NCBI GenBank assembly: GCA_963721115.1
Contig: CAVRIA010000004.1
Span: 992,001-1,056,000, forward strand
From: CAVRIA01 sp963721115
Lineage (GTDB): Bacteria; Desulfobacterota; Binatia; HRBIN30; CADEER01
DNA: 64,000 bases
Direction of reading: 5' to 3'
Shown: in pieces, positions 1 through 9,004 of the stretch
Position numbering within the stretch: position 1 is the stretch's first letter
How the letters are laid out: every line of letters begins with the position of its first letter
Position numbers and translations under genes: made by a program
Notes under the pieces: generated by a model
Database searches by the model: none
Told to the model about the DNA's origin: nothing
Seen by the model: the letters and a program-made list of their open reading frames with translations, nothing else

Positions 1-155
1 TCCCATGCTTGGTGCGAGAAAGCGGCTGCCAACGCGCTTGCTGTCTGCACGCGCTCCGACGTCACCTCGTACCCACCTCGTCGCAACTCGCGCTCGATGA
101 ACAGTGCGTCGTTCTCGTTGTCTTCGATCAGGAGTAGGTTCAGGGGCGTACTCAT
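1..155 (-). CDS. Response regulator receiver domain protein, N-terminal part
   Basis: Reading leftward from ATG at 155 gives 51 codons that run off the window edge, beginning MSTPLNLLLIEDNENDALFI. The LLIEDNEND stretch is the acidic pocket of a CheY-like receiver, with the first beta strand and the paired acidic residues that bind Mg2+. The phosphoacceptor Asp would lie outside the window. A strong ribosome site, GGAAGGGAGG, sits about 8 bases upstream of the ATG. The xEDNxxD pattern is common in receivers that work with bacteriophytochrome-type or hybrid kinases. It diverges from the signalling operon to its right. The output domain, if any, cannot be seen. Confidence 0.85.
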   Translation of the reverse strand, partial: MSTPLNLLLIEDNENDALFIERELRRGGYEVTSERVQTASALAAAFSHQAW

Positions 156-442
156 CGATCGACGCCTCCCTTCCGGCGGCAACGCAGGTTGGGGGCGCAA
201 GAAGGGCAGCGGCGACAAGGCGCCCCTATCTGCAGATGCAACACGACTACCACGCTTCTAGTCTAGTGGCTGCGGTCGTGGCCGCAAGCTGGGGTTACCA
301 CGCGCGTACAACTACGCGGCCCGACTGCGGTACGCCACGATAGAGTCCGATGAGAACCCCGTAGTTCTACGTGCGTAGTTATTCTATCTGGCAGGCGACT
401 GTCTGTCGGCTTATAAGAGAACTTGGAGGGACGGAAAGGGCA

Positions 443-841
443 ATGGCGATGCAAACCAATCTGTGGCTGATGGGACTGCCCGCGGGTATGTTGCAAGTGG
501 AAATCCTGCTGCCGTCGCAACATTTCGGACCGCGGTGTGCGCAGGCGCCCGAGGAGCGGCTCATGATCGCCGTTTTGCAGGACGCACTCGCCTGCCTACA
601 GAACCACCGCTTCGCCAAGGACGCTTACGGGCGACGCCTCTTCGACGAGGCGGAGCAGTGGTTCCTCGCCGAAGAGACAGACTGGCCGTACTCGTTCGAA
701 AGTATCTGTGGAATACTCGAGCTCGATTCGAATGCCGTGCGCCAGCACCTGCGCGTGGGGCCAGGGAAGCAAGTGCCCGTGCCAGGGCGCGGGGATGGCC
801 GCCCGTGCGCGCCGCCGTCCGTCAGCGGCGCGCGTACTTAG
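443..841 (+). CDS. Conserved hypothetical protein, cytoplasmic, about 132 aa
   Basis: I do not recognise a named function. The ATG at 443 follows GGAGGG and GAAAGGG. Residues about 45-100 contain a compact block (RRLFDEAEQWF, then a W-P-Y-S-F-E-S-I-C segment and LDSNAVRQHLR) that looks like a helical DNA-binding-style or regulatory module seen in small deltaproteobacterial hypotheticals; that resemblance is from memory and unverified. There is no signal peptide or membrane segment. The last 25 residues are proline and arginine rich and probably disordered. A TATAAG element lies at 412-417, with no clear -35 box. It precedes the signalling operon by 134 bases, so it may or may not belong to it. 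Confidence 0.65.
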   Translation: MAMQTNLWLMGLPAGMLQVEILLPSQHFGPRCAQAPEERLMIAVLQDALACLQNHRFAKDAYGRRLFDEAEQWFLAEETDWPYSFESICGILELDSNAVRQHLRVGPGKQVPVPGRGDGRPCAPPSVSGART

Positions 842-941
842 CCCGCCGGGGGCTGTTGTCCATCCGAGGAGTTCCGTGATTTCGGTACAGAAGTGCCGCG
901 CAGGGAAGGGAGCTGACCGGCATCGCATGGCGTTTGGCCTG

Positions 942-958
942 TTGGCCTGCGATTTGCC
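942..958 (+). promoter_or_regulatory. Sigma-54-like -24/-12 promoter of the signalling operon
   Basis: TTGGC at 942-946 and TTGC at 954-957 place the invariant GG (944-945) and GC (956-957) ten bases apart, as in RpoN promoters. A start site about 12 bases after the GC would fall near 968, just before the first gene. In GC-rich DNA such matches arise by chance, so this stays a candidate. Confidence 0.4.
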
Positions 959-975
959 CTGTTGCACTCCCAGGT

Positions 976-3405
976 ATGGACCGTATGCCGCCAAAGGACC
1001 GCGCCGGCGATGTGGCCCTCCTGAGATTTCTGGCTCGGGCGGGGTTGATCACGGCTGACCTCGCGCTCACCGCCGAGGCCACCCTGACGGCGGACGGCAC
1101 CGGTCTCACGGCGATCGACTGCCTGGTCGGTACGGGGGGGCCGGGCGAAGAGCAGATCGCCAGGGGCATGGCGGAACATCTGCGGCTTCCCTACGTGAAC
1201 TTGGCGGTATATGCGCTGAATGCCGGGGTCACCGGGCTGCTCCCCGAGGAGCTGGCGACGCGCTACCAGATCGTCCCGTTGCGCGCCTCGGAAGGCAGCC
1301 TGGTCGTTGCGACGGCCAACCCAATGGACCGCGGCGCCGTGCATGCAGTGGGGTTCGCCACCGGACGGCGCGTCTTCCTGGAAGTCGCCTGTCAGACGGC
1401 CGTGCGGGACATGCTGGCGCACGCCTATCACCTGGAGCAGACCCTCGACAGCTACCTGAGTGGGATTCCGGATGGAGGCGACATTCCCGTCGCCGAGTTA
1501 CCCGAAGAGCAGCTCGACCTGAAGAGCCTGCTGCGGGAGACCCACCTGGCACCCGTGGTGAAACTTTTCAATCTCATCCTGATCGAGGGGATCCGCAACC
1601 GGGCCAGTGACGCCCACATCGAGGCCGGCCCCACGGACGTGCGGGTCCGCTATCGGATCGACGGCAGCCTGGAAGAGTCGTTCCGGCTGCCCAAGTGGAC
1701 ACAGGATCCGCTGGTCGCCCGCTGCAAGGTCCTGGCGAAGCTGGACATCACCGAGCGCCGCGTGCCGCAGGACGGCCACATCCGTCTCAGTTACCGAGAA
1801 TCCACGATCGATCTGCGCGTCTCCTGCCTGCCCACCCAATTCGGCGAGAAGCTGACCCTGCGCATCCTCGATCCGAGCAGCGCGCCAACGGGGCTCGATA
1901 GCTTGGGGTTCTCGGAGCGAGATCTGGGTTGCATCCGAGAGGCGATCAACCGCACGGACGGCATGATCCTGGTCACCGGACCGACCGGCAGCGGCAAGAC
2001 GACCACGCTCTACGGCATGCTGGCCGAGTTGAGCAAGCCGACGGCGAACATCGTGACGATCGAGAATCCGATCGAGTACCAGATCCGCGGCGTCAATCAG
2101 GTCGAGGTCAACGAGAAACAGGGCCTGACCTTCGCCGGCACGTTGCGTTCCATCCTCCGGCAGGACCCCGACATCATTCTGGTCGGTGAGATCCGTGACC
2201 AGGAGACCGCGGAGACTGCCTTGCGCGCCGCCCAAACGGGTCACCTTCTGCTCAGTACGCTGCACACCAACGACGCCGCATCGACGATCACGCGTCTGGT
2301 GGATCTCGGTGTCGAACCCTACATGCTGGCGTCGTCGCTCCATTTGGTCATCGCCCAGCGCCTGGTGCGCCGGACGTGTACCCACTGCGCAGACGCCTAC
2401 GATCCGGAGCCGGAAGCGCTGCGCAAGCTGCAGATCGAAGCGCGCCCACAATCCTTCCACCGCGGCCGCGGCTGCCCGGCGTGCCGTAACTCCGGCCTTT
2501 CGGGACGCATCGGCATCTTCGAGGTCATCCCGGTGAGCCCTGGGCTCGGCAAGCTGATCGAAACGCGGGCGTCCGAGAGCGCCCTGCGGGTACAGGCGGC
2601 CGAGGAGGGCATGCAATCGCTCGCGGAGCACGCGGCCAGTCGCGTCTGCGCCGGCATTACGACCGCGGAAGAGGTCCTCGGCGCGGTGGATCTGATTGAC
2701 GAAACCGCGCGCTGCCCGGGCTGTGGCGACACGATCGAGGACACTTTCACCGTGTGCCCGCAGTGCGGTATCGGGCTGCACGCCAACTGCGGCAATTGCG
2801 GCGTGCGGCTGCGCAAGAAGTGGCAGATCTGCCCGCAGTGCGGGACATCCATCCCCGGGTTGCGCGTCGCCGCGGCTAGCGTGCCGACGCCGCCCGCAGC
2901 CGCAGCGCCGGCGCCGCCGTCGCCGACGGTGAGCGCGGAGCCACCCTCGTCGCAACGCTTCCGGGTGCTGGTGGTGGACGACAACGAAGACCAACGCACG
3001 ATGATCGCATTCACGCTGGGAGGGGCGACTCTTCCCTTCTCCGTGACGACCGCGTCCAATGGACAGGAAGCGCTCGACCTGGTGCAGGCCGAAGCGCCCC
3101 ACGTGATCCTGCTCGACGTCATGATGCCCGACATGGACGGCTTCGAGGTGTGTGCGCGCCTGCGAGCCGATGTCCGTACGGCCTTCATCCCCATCATGAT
3201 GCTCACCGCGCTCGCCGACGACGCCAGCCGCGAACACGCGTTCCGCGCCGGTACCGACGACTATATCCGTAAGCCCTTCAGTGCATCCGAGTTGCTGACC
3301 CGCGTCGAACGGATCCTCGAACGAACCTACGGAGCCAGCTTCCGCGCGCCCTCTGCCGTTGGGATCGGCGTGGAGCCGTATGCGCCGAGCACGGATGCGG
3401 GGTAG
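976..3405 (+). CDS. GspE/PilB-type ATPase with zinc ribbons and C-terminal receiver domain
   Basis: A 809-residue fusion. Residues about 1-150 resemble the GspE/MshE N-terminal domain. Residues about 165-545 are the type II secretion/type IV pilus motor ATPase: Walker A GPTGSGKT at 335-342, Walker B ILVGEIRD with Glu405, and the tetracysteine zinc site of PilB/GspE (CTHC, CPAC). Residues about 578-620 are a double zinc ribbon with four CxxC pairs. A Pro/Ala linker leads to a CheY-like receiver (663-785) with acidic pair Asp668-Asp669 and phosphoacceptor Asp714 in LLDVMMPDMDG. The family powers pilus extension or secretion at the inner membrane. The receiver implies control by phosphorylation from the neighbouring kinases (inference). 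ATG 985 is an alternative start, with AGG upstream. No secretin or platform gene lies beside it. Confidence 0.9.
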   Translation: MDRMPPKDRAGDVALLRFLARAGLITADLALTAEATLTADGTGLTAIDCLVGTGGPGEEQIARGMAEHLRLPYVNLAVYALNAGVTGLLPEELATRYQIVPLRASEGSLVVATANPMDRGAVHAVGFATGRRVFLEVACQTAVRDMLAHAYHLEQTLDSYLSGIPDGGDIPVAELPEEQLDLKSLLRETHLAPVVKLFNLILIEGIRNRASDAHIEAGPTDVRVRYRIDGSLEESFRLPKWTQDPLVARCKVLAKLDITERRVPQDGHIRLSYRESTIDLRVSCLPTQFGEKLTLRILDPSSAPTGLDSLGFSERDLGCIREAINRTDGMILVTGPTGSGKTTTLYGMLAELSKPTANIVTIENPIEYQIRGVNQVEVNEKQGLTFAGTLRSILRQDPDIILVGEIRDQETAETALRAAQTGHLLLSTLHTNDAASTITRLVDLGVEPYMLASSLHLVIAQRLVRRTCTHCADAYDPEPEALRKLQIEARPQSFHRGRGCPACRNSGLSGRIGIFEVIPVSPGLGKLIETRASESALRVQAAEEGMQSLAEHAASRVCAGITTAEEVLGAVDLIDETARCPGCGDTIEDTFTVCPQCGIGLHANCGNCGVRLRKKWQICPQCGTSIPGLRVAAASVPTPPAAAAPAPPSPTVSAEPPSSQRFRVLVVDDNEDQRTMIAFTLGGATLPFSVTTASNGQEALDLVQAEAPHVILLDVMMPDMDGFEVCARLRADVRTAFIPIMMLTALADDASREHAFRAGTDDYIRKPFSASELLTRVERILERTYGASFRAPSAVGIGVEPYAPSTDAG

Positions 3406-3409
3406 AATC

Positions 3410-6400
3410 ATGTCCTACGAGTCCAATGAGTCAACGGCAGGGCAGCCGCCGCGCTTGGCGCGCGACCGGCTGCTCGCCCGATCAACCCACGAGTCTCCCG
3501 TCGGTGCCGGCCATTCGGTTCCAGCGACCACACCGGCGAGCGAGTCGAACCAGAGGGAAGTCACGGCGGAGCTCGCCGGCGCCGCCGAGCGCTACCTGCG
3601 CACGACACTCGCGATCGCCATCGCGGTGTACGCGTGCATCGCGTTCCTCGAGTGGCTGCTGCCCTTCGGCCGCCGGCCGTTGGGCGCGGCGGCCGCGTTG
3701 AGCGTCCTCGTCTTGGCCGCTGCTTTCGTTGTCGTCAGGCGCTTTGGTGCACCGCGAGGTGGGGGTGTCCATACGCTGTTCGCCGCGGTTGCCGCGCTCG
3801 TCGCTGCCAACGCGTTGTGGCGTGTGGTGATCGTTCCCGAGCCCATGCACGCCCTGCCGGTGCTCGCTGTCGTGATGATGGGCTCGCTGCTGTTCTTCTC
3901 CACGCGCTGGTTCACCGCCTTCCTGGCGTTCTGTCTCGCCGGATGGGTACTGGCGATGATCTTTGCGGTGCCGTCGTTCGGCAAGCCCTGGCCCTTCCTG
4001 ACGGCTCTCGTGACGGTGTTTGCCGTCGTCGCCTTCGGCATCCAGCGCTTGCGAGTGCGCAACGTCGCACGTGACGTCTGTTTGCGGCGCGAGGTCCAGC
4101 GCGCCTACCAGGCGCAAGCGGCGCTCAACAGTCTCCTGCAGGTGACGCTGCAAGACAGATCACTGGAGCGGCAGCTGGAGGCCGCCCTGGACATCGTGCT
4201 CGCCCTCGATTGGCTGCCGACACTGCGGCGCGGTGTCGTCTTTCTGGTCGGGGACGAGCCGGACGTAGTGGTGCGCGCGGCACAGCGCGGGCTGAGCGCG
4301 GACCTTCGACAGTGCGGCCGGGCGGCGGTCGGACGATTCCTGGGTGGACCGGACGTCGCGCGCCGATGCACCCACTATGCCGGTTGTGTGGACGACGGGC
4401 ACGAGAATGGGACGTTCAACCCGATCGCCCACGCTCACTACGATGTTCCGATCGTGGATCGGGACGTGGTGCTCGGTGTTCTCGTATTGTACTTGGACCA
4501 AGGCCACGTTCGCGACGACCGTGAAGTGGCCTTCCTCGAGGCGGTGGGGAACACGCTGGCAGCATTGGTCGTGCGCCAACGCATCGAGACGGCGCTGCGC
4601 GAGAGCGAGGAGCGCAACCGAGAGATCATCGATACCGCGACGGACATCATCTACTGCGCCGACGCGGCGGGTCGAATCACCTTTTGCAACCCGGCGGCAA
4701 CGTCGCTGCTCGGTCAAGCTCGGGAACACCTCGTCGGACGGTGCTACCTGGAGTTCGTGCGACCTGCGGATCGCGCGACCACGGCGCGCTTCTATGGGCG
4801 CCAGTTCTTCAAGCGCACTCCGTCGACCTACTATGAGCTTCCGGCGGTGGGCGTGGACGGCCGCGAGGTGTGGCTCGGCCAGAGCGTCCAGCTGCTGATC
4901 GAAAAAGGGGCGGTGGTCGGGTTTCAATGCGTCGCGCGTGACATTACGGAGCGCAAGCACGTCGAGGCCGAACAGCAGCGGGCCCGGGCGGCAGCCGAGG
5001 CGGGTGGACAGGCGAAGTCCAGCTTCCTGGCGGCCATGAGCCACGAAATCCGCACGCCGATGAACGGTATCATCGGCATGACCGACCTGCTCCTCAACAC
5101 CAACCTGGCCCCGCGGCAGCGGGCGCACCTGGGCATGGTGAAATCGAGCGCCGCGCACCTGCTGCACATCATCAACGACATTCTCGACGTGTCGAGGATC
5201 GAGGCCGGCCACGTGAACATCGAAGCGAACCCATTCGACGTAAGGCGCGATCTGGCTACCATGCTCGAGCCTTTGGCTCTGCAGGCCCGTGAAAAGGGAG
5301 TGGAGCTTCGATTCACGGCTGCGCCGAACGTGCCCGGGATCGTCGTTGGCGATCTCGGCCGGCTGTGGCAGGTGCTGGCGAACGTGGTGGGGAATGCCGT
5401 CAAGTTCACCGAGCGTGGCGAGGTGGCGGTGGCGGTGGCGGTGGAAAGCGCCGATTGCGCAATGCGGAATGCGGATCCGGAGAGAGACGAAAAAGCCGAG
5501 CTTCGAAATCCGCAATCCGGGATCGAGCTGCACTTCTCCGTCCGCGACACCGGCATCGGCATTCCGCCGGACAGGCAGGCGCAGATCTTTGCGGCGTTCG
5601 CGCAAGCCGACGGGTCGATTGCCCACCGCTACGGCGGCTCCGGGCTGGGCCTGACCATCTCTTCTCGGCTGGTCGAGATGATGGGCGGGCGCATTTGGGT
5701 GGAGAGCACCGCAGGGCGCGGCAGCACGTTCCATTTCAACGTGCGGTTGCGCACCCAGCCCAACCCGTGCACCGTTTCCGCGACTCTAGCTGCGAAAAGC
5801 AACGGGGAAGCAGTCACGGCGAGGATCTCCGCGCACCCGGCGGCTGGCGGTCGCGAACGCGCACTGCGCATCCTGCTGGCCGAGGACGACCCAGTTCACC
5901 AGGAGCTCGGCCTCTGTCTGCTGCGCGACCGGGGACACACGGTGGTGGTGGCCGGCGATGGCGCGGAGGTGCTCGACATCCTGGAGCACCAGCCGATCGA
6001 CGTTTTGCTGCTGGACGTAGAGATGCCGGTCATGGACGGTTTGGAAGCGGCGGCGCGAATCCGGCTCATGGAGCGCGGCAGCGGGCGGCACGTCCCCATC
6101 GTCGCGATGACGGCACACGCCATGAACGGCGACCGCGAGCGCTGTATGGCCGTGGGTATGGACGACTATCTCTCGAAGCCCATGCAGGCCAATGCGCTGT
6201 TTGCGGTGATCGCCAAGTGGGCACCCGAAACCGCGCCGACTCCCGCGACAGCGACCATCCCCAAGGCGGCGGAGCCCGAGTTGGATCGCGCCGACATCCT
6301 GGAGCGCATCGGCGGCAGTGAGGCTCTCCTCGATCGGCTGGTCTCGCTCTTGCTCGAGAAGAGTCCGGCACGCCTCGCCACGCTGCGCGATGCCGTCGCT

Positions 6401-6694
6401 GCGGGTGACGCGAAGACGCTGAGATTGGAAGCCCACTCACTCAAGGGATCCCTCGCGGTTTTCGGCGCGGAAGTCGCGACCGCCGCGGCACTCCGTCTCG
6501 AAACCCTCGCCGGCAACGGCGACCTGAGCAGCGCGGCGGAGGCCTACGATGCTCTCGAGGCGGCAGTCGCACGCCTGCAGCCGGTCATTGCCGCCCTGGC
6601 TGGCAAGGGCGACGATCCCGCCGCGGAGGCCGACCCCATGGTGCCTGGTGCTGCGCACGATGCGTCCGAGTCGCCGGCGGAGAGGCCGCACTGA
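3410..6694 (+). CDS. Membrane hybrid sensor histidine kinase (GAF-PAS-HisKA-HATPase-REC-HPt)
   Basis: 1094 residues, starting five bases after the ATPase stop. About five hydrophobic segments lie at residues 65-220, followed by a GAF-like region (about 240-400) and a PAS domain (about 405-520). The HisKA box MSHEIRTPMNG has the phosphorylated His545. The ATPase domain shows NAVKFTE, DTGIGIP and GGSGLGL. A receiver follows with Asp869 in LLLDVEMPVMDG, then an HPt domain with His1009 in EAHSLKG. This is a full phosphorelay in one chain, able to pass phosphate to the receivers around it. An unusual stretch at 5423-5523 adds about 25 residues inside the ATPase domain and is listed separately. Specific signal unknown. 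Confidence 0.9.
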   Translation: MSYESNESTAGQPPRLARDRLLARSTHESPVGAGHSVPATTPASESNQREVTAELAGAAERYLRTTLAIAIAVYACIAFLEWLLPFGRRPLGAAAALSVLVLAAAFVVVRRFGAPRGGGVHTLFAAVAALVAANALWRVVIVPEPMHALPVLAVVMMGSLLFFSTRWFTAFLAFCLAGWVLAMIFAVPSFGKPWPFLTALVTVFAVVAFGIQRLRVRNVARDVCLRREVQRAYQAQAALNSLLQVTLQDRSLERQLEAALDIVLALDWLPTLRRGVVFLVGDEPDVVVRAAQRGLSADLRQCGRAAVGRFLGGPDVARRCTHYAGCVDDGHENGTFNPIAHAHYDVPIVDRDVVLGVLVLYLDQGHVRDDREVAFLEAVGNTLAALVVRQRIETALRESEERNREIIDTATDIIYCADAAGRITFCNPAATSLLGQAREHLVGRCYLEFVRPADRATTARFYGRQFFKRTPSTYYELPAVGVDGREVWLGQSVQLLIEKGAVVGFQCVARDITERKHVEAEQQRARAAAEAGGQAKSSFLAAMSHEIRTPMNGIIGMTDLLLNTNLAPRQRAHLGMVKSSAAHLLHIINDILDVSRIEAGHVNIEANPFDVRRDLATMLEPLALQAREKGVELRFTAAPNVPGIVVGDLGRLWQVLANVVGNAVKFTERGEVAVAVAVESADCAMRNADPERDEKAELRNPQSGIELHFSVRDTGIGIPPDRQAQIFAAFAQADGSIAHRYGGSGLGLTISSRLVEMMGGRIWVESTAGRGSTFHFNVRLRTQPNPCTVSATLAAKSNGEAVTARISAHPAAGGRERALRILLAEDDPVHQELGLCLLRDRGHTVVVAGDGAEVLDILEHQPIDVLLLDVEMPVMDGLEAAARIRLMERGSGRHVPIVAMTAHAMNGDRERCMAVGMDDYLSKPMQANALFAVIAKWAPETAPTPATATIPKAAEPELDRADILERIGGSEALLDRLVSLLLEKSPARLATLRDAVAAGDAKTLRLEAHSLKGSLAVFGAEVATAAALRLETLAGNGDLSSAAEAYDALEAAVARLQPVIAALAGKGDDPAAEADPMVPGAAHDASESPAERPH
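5423..5523 (+). repeat. In-frame low-complexity and imperfect palindromic repeat inside the kinase ATPase domain
   Basis: At 5423-5443 the hexamer GTGGCG is repeated three times and followed by GTG, encoding alternating Val-Ala. It is followed at about 5453-5523 by AATGCGG-type direct repeats and then ATCCGCAATCCGG, which is nearly the reverse complement of the first block. The whole stretch is read through in frame and lies between the N box and the DTGIGIP motif. Confidence 0.6.
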
Positions 6695-6786
6695 TGCAGC
6701 CCTCAACCTGGCGTCCGCCAGAAGAGGATGGCGCGTGCCTCAGGCGGCAGACCAGCGCAGCGCCGGTTTCAGCCGCGGAGAAACCG

Positions 6787-8481
6787 ATGACGGCGGATTC
6801 ACCATCGGCTCTGCGCCTCCTCATCGTCGAGGATAGCCCTCGGGACGCCGAGTTGGAGGTGGCCACGCTGGAAGCCGCTGGCTACGCCTGCGAGTGGCAA
6901 CGCGTCGATACGCGCGATGCGTTCTTCCAACAGATAACCGCCCCAGACTACGACCTCATTCTCGCCGATTTCACGATGCCGTCGTTTGACGGGCTGACGG
7001 CGCTGCGGCTCCTCCAGGAACGACACTTCGAGATTCCCTTCATCATCGTCTCGGGCACACTGGGCGAGGAACGTGCCATCGAAAGCCTCAAGGCCGGCGC
7101 GACGGACTACGTGCTCAAAACACGCCTGGACCGTCTGGTCCCCGTCGTCGAGCGGGCGCTGCGCGAGGCGAGCGAGCAACGGCGCCGGCGCGAAGCCGAA
7201 ACGGCGCGCCAGGAGGAAGGCGATATCGCCGCGGTGCTGGCCCACGTCGGGCGGGAGTTGATCTCCTCGCTCGACACGCCGGTTCTGCTCAAACGGCTGT
7301 GTCAACTCGTGGCCGAGCGACTCGATTGTGACGTCAGCCGTACCCTCCTCTGGCAACCGAACGAAGGCGTCTTCGCGGTGGCCGCCGAGTACGGCGCCAA
7401 CGCCGAGCAATCGGAGACGTCGGGCCACGTGCCCATGGCAGAGCCGGCGATTGCGCCTCTGCTGGCGCGTCTCGAGCGGGAGGACGTGGTGGAAGTGGCC
7501 ACCGGGAGCGCTGAGCAGCTCGTTTCAGCAGAGCTGCTGGCATCCCATCAGATCGCAAACGGCTTGTTCTCGGCGCTGCGCCGCGGACCGATCATCATCG
7601 GGTTGCAGACGGCGAGCCGTTCGCGACCGTTCGACGGCAAGGACCACCGCATCGCCGAAGGTATTGCTCGCCTTGGATCGCTGGCGCTCAGCAACGCCCA
7701 TGTCGTCGAGGAGCTGGAGCGGGTGAGCCGGCTGAAGTCGGACTTCGTGTCGATCATGTCGCACGAGCTGAGAACGCCGCTGAACGTGATCATGGGCTAC
7801 AACGATCTTCTCCTCGAGGAGGCGCTCGGCCCACTGACCGGCCAGCAGCTCGCCGCGCTGAAGACTTCGCGCAAGCGCGCCGCCGAGCTCAGCGAGTTGA
7901 TCAACTCGATCCTCGATCTCGGTCGACTCGACCGGGGAAAGCTGGAGCTGAATCCGTGCGAGACGTCGATTGCCGATGTCCTGCGCGACATCGAGACCAG
8001 CGCGCAGCCACTTCTCGCCGAAAGACGACAGCTCGCGTGGAGAACCGATGTCCCGGCAGCCCTCCCCGTGCTGCGCACCGACCCCGTCAAGTTGGCGGTC
8101 GTGCTGCGCAACCTGGTGTCCAACGCGATCAAGTTCACCGAGGCGGGTACCGTGACAGTGGCCGTTCGCGAAGCCGGCGGCGGCATCGAGATCGCCGTGA
8201 CCGACACCGGTATCGGCATCCCCCCGGCGATGAAGCCAATGCTTTTCGAGCCCTTCCAGCAAGCAGAAGAAGCCCTGACGCGCCGCTACGGCGGCGTAGG
8301 TATGGGCTTGCACGTCGTTCACCGTTTGCTGGAGGTGCTGCACGGGCGCGTCAGCGTGGAAAGCGAGGTCGCGCGCGGCTCGACCTTTCGCGTCTGGCTG
8401 CCGTTGGATTGCGGCGTCCCCGCCCCGAGGAGTCCACAGGGGGCGACGAGCGAGGAACATGACCGCCGATTCCATGAGTAA
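6787..8481 (+). CDS. Receiver-GAF-histidine kinase (soluble)
   Basis: 564 residues. The N-terminal receiver (about 8-130) has IVEDSPRD and the Asp in LILADFTMPSFDG. A GAF-like domain follows (about 140-310), then a HisKA box IMSHELRTPLNV and an HATPase domain with NAIKFTE, DTGIGIP and GGVGMGL. No transmembrane segment is seen. I chose ATG 6787 because GGAG stands six bases upstream and the receiver starts right after it; ATG 6694 overlaps the previous stop as TGATG and would add 31 unconserved residues. Likely role: takes phosphate on its receiver and sends it onward by its own His. Part of the operon. Confidence 0.88.
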   Translation: MTADSPSALRLLIVEDSPRDAELEVATLEAAGYACEWQRVDTRDAFFQQITAPDYDLILADFTMPSFDGLTALRLLQERHFEIPFIIVSGTLGEERAIESLKAGATDYVLKTRLDRLVPVVERALREASEQRRRREAETARQEEGDIAAVLAHVGRELISSLDTPVLLKRLCQLVAERLDCDVSRTLLWQPNEGVFAVAAEYGANAEQSETSGHVPMAEPAIAPLLARLEREDVVEVATGSAEQLVSAELLASHQIANGLFSALRRGPIIIGLQTASRSRPFDGKDHRIAEGIARLGSLALSNAHVVEELERVSRLKSDFVSIMSHELRTPLNVIMGYNDLLLEEALGPLTGQQLAALKTSRKRAAELSELINSILDLGRLDRGKLELNPCETSIADVLRDIETSAQPLLAERRQLAWRTDVPAALPVLRTDPVKLAVVLRNLVSNAIKFTEAGTVTVAVREAGGGIEIAVTDTGIGIPPAMKPMLFEPFQQAEEALTRRYGGVGMGLHVVHRLLEVLHGRVSVESEVARGSTFRVWLPLDCGVPAPRSPQGATSEEHDRRFHE

Positions 8482-8500
8482 CGCACGAGGAAGAATGAGC

Positions 8501-8995
8501 ATGGCGGACTCTGGCATGAACGGCCACGGCATGGAGCAGCGCCAGATCGTGACCTTTACACTGGATGGCCAACGCTACGCCTTGCGCCTGGACGCGGTCG
8601 AGCGCGTCATCCGCGCCGCGGCCGTGACCGCCGTACCCGAGACGCCGGCGTTCGTTCTCGGCCTGCTCAATCTCGCCGGTCGACTGCTGCCCGTCTTCAG
8701 CCTTCGCCGCTGCCTCGGTTTGCCCGACCGTCCCATCCGACGCGAAGACCAGTTCGTGATCGTGCGCACCTCCCGATTCACCTTGGCTCTCATGGTGGAC
8801 GAGGTGCACGGACTGAACGTCGTCGACGCGGCGCACACGATTGCCGTGGAAGATGCGCCAGCGCTGGGAGAGTGCCGGGTCGAGGGCCTGGTGAAGATCA
8901 ATGGCGAGATCATTCTCATCTATGACCTGGAGAAGCTTTTCAGCCCTGCGGACCGCGATCGCATCCTGCAGGCGAAGATCGCGGTCGAAGTGTGA
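8501..8995 (+). CDS. cheW: CheW-like chemotaxis coupling protein (first copy)
   Basis: 164 residues, of usual CheW length. The core runs from QIVTFTLDGQRYALRLDAVE to the end, with the typical VPETPAFVLGLLNLAGRLLP segment that contacts CheA and receptors. CheW links the receptor tip to the P5 domain of CheA in the array. ATG 8501 has GAGGAAG seven bases upstream. Earlier ATGs at 8459, 8474 and 8495 are in frame but poorly spaced, and 8459 would overlap the kinase. It lies between a kinase and cheR, and a second cheW follows after cheR. Confidence 0.9.
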   Translation: MADSGMNGHGMEQRQIVTFTLDGQRYALRLDAVERVIRAAAVTAVPETPAFVLGLLNLAGRLLPVFSLRRCLGLPDRPIRREDQFVIVRTSRFTLALMVDEVHGLNVVDAAHTIAVEDAPALGECRVEGLVKINGEIILIYDLEKLFSPADRDRILQAKIAVEV

Positions 8996-9004
8996 GCCAA
9001 CGCA

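Noticed and set aside
385..400. Sigma-54 site before the 132-residue hypothetical gene
   Set aside because: TGGCAG is present but no GC dinucleotide stands ten bases after the GG.
1498..3411. 637-codon minus-strand frame opposite the motor ATPase
   Set aside because: Shadow of the GspE-receiver gene; no ribosome site and no family motif.
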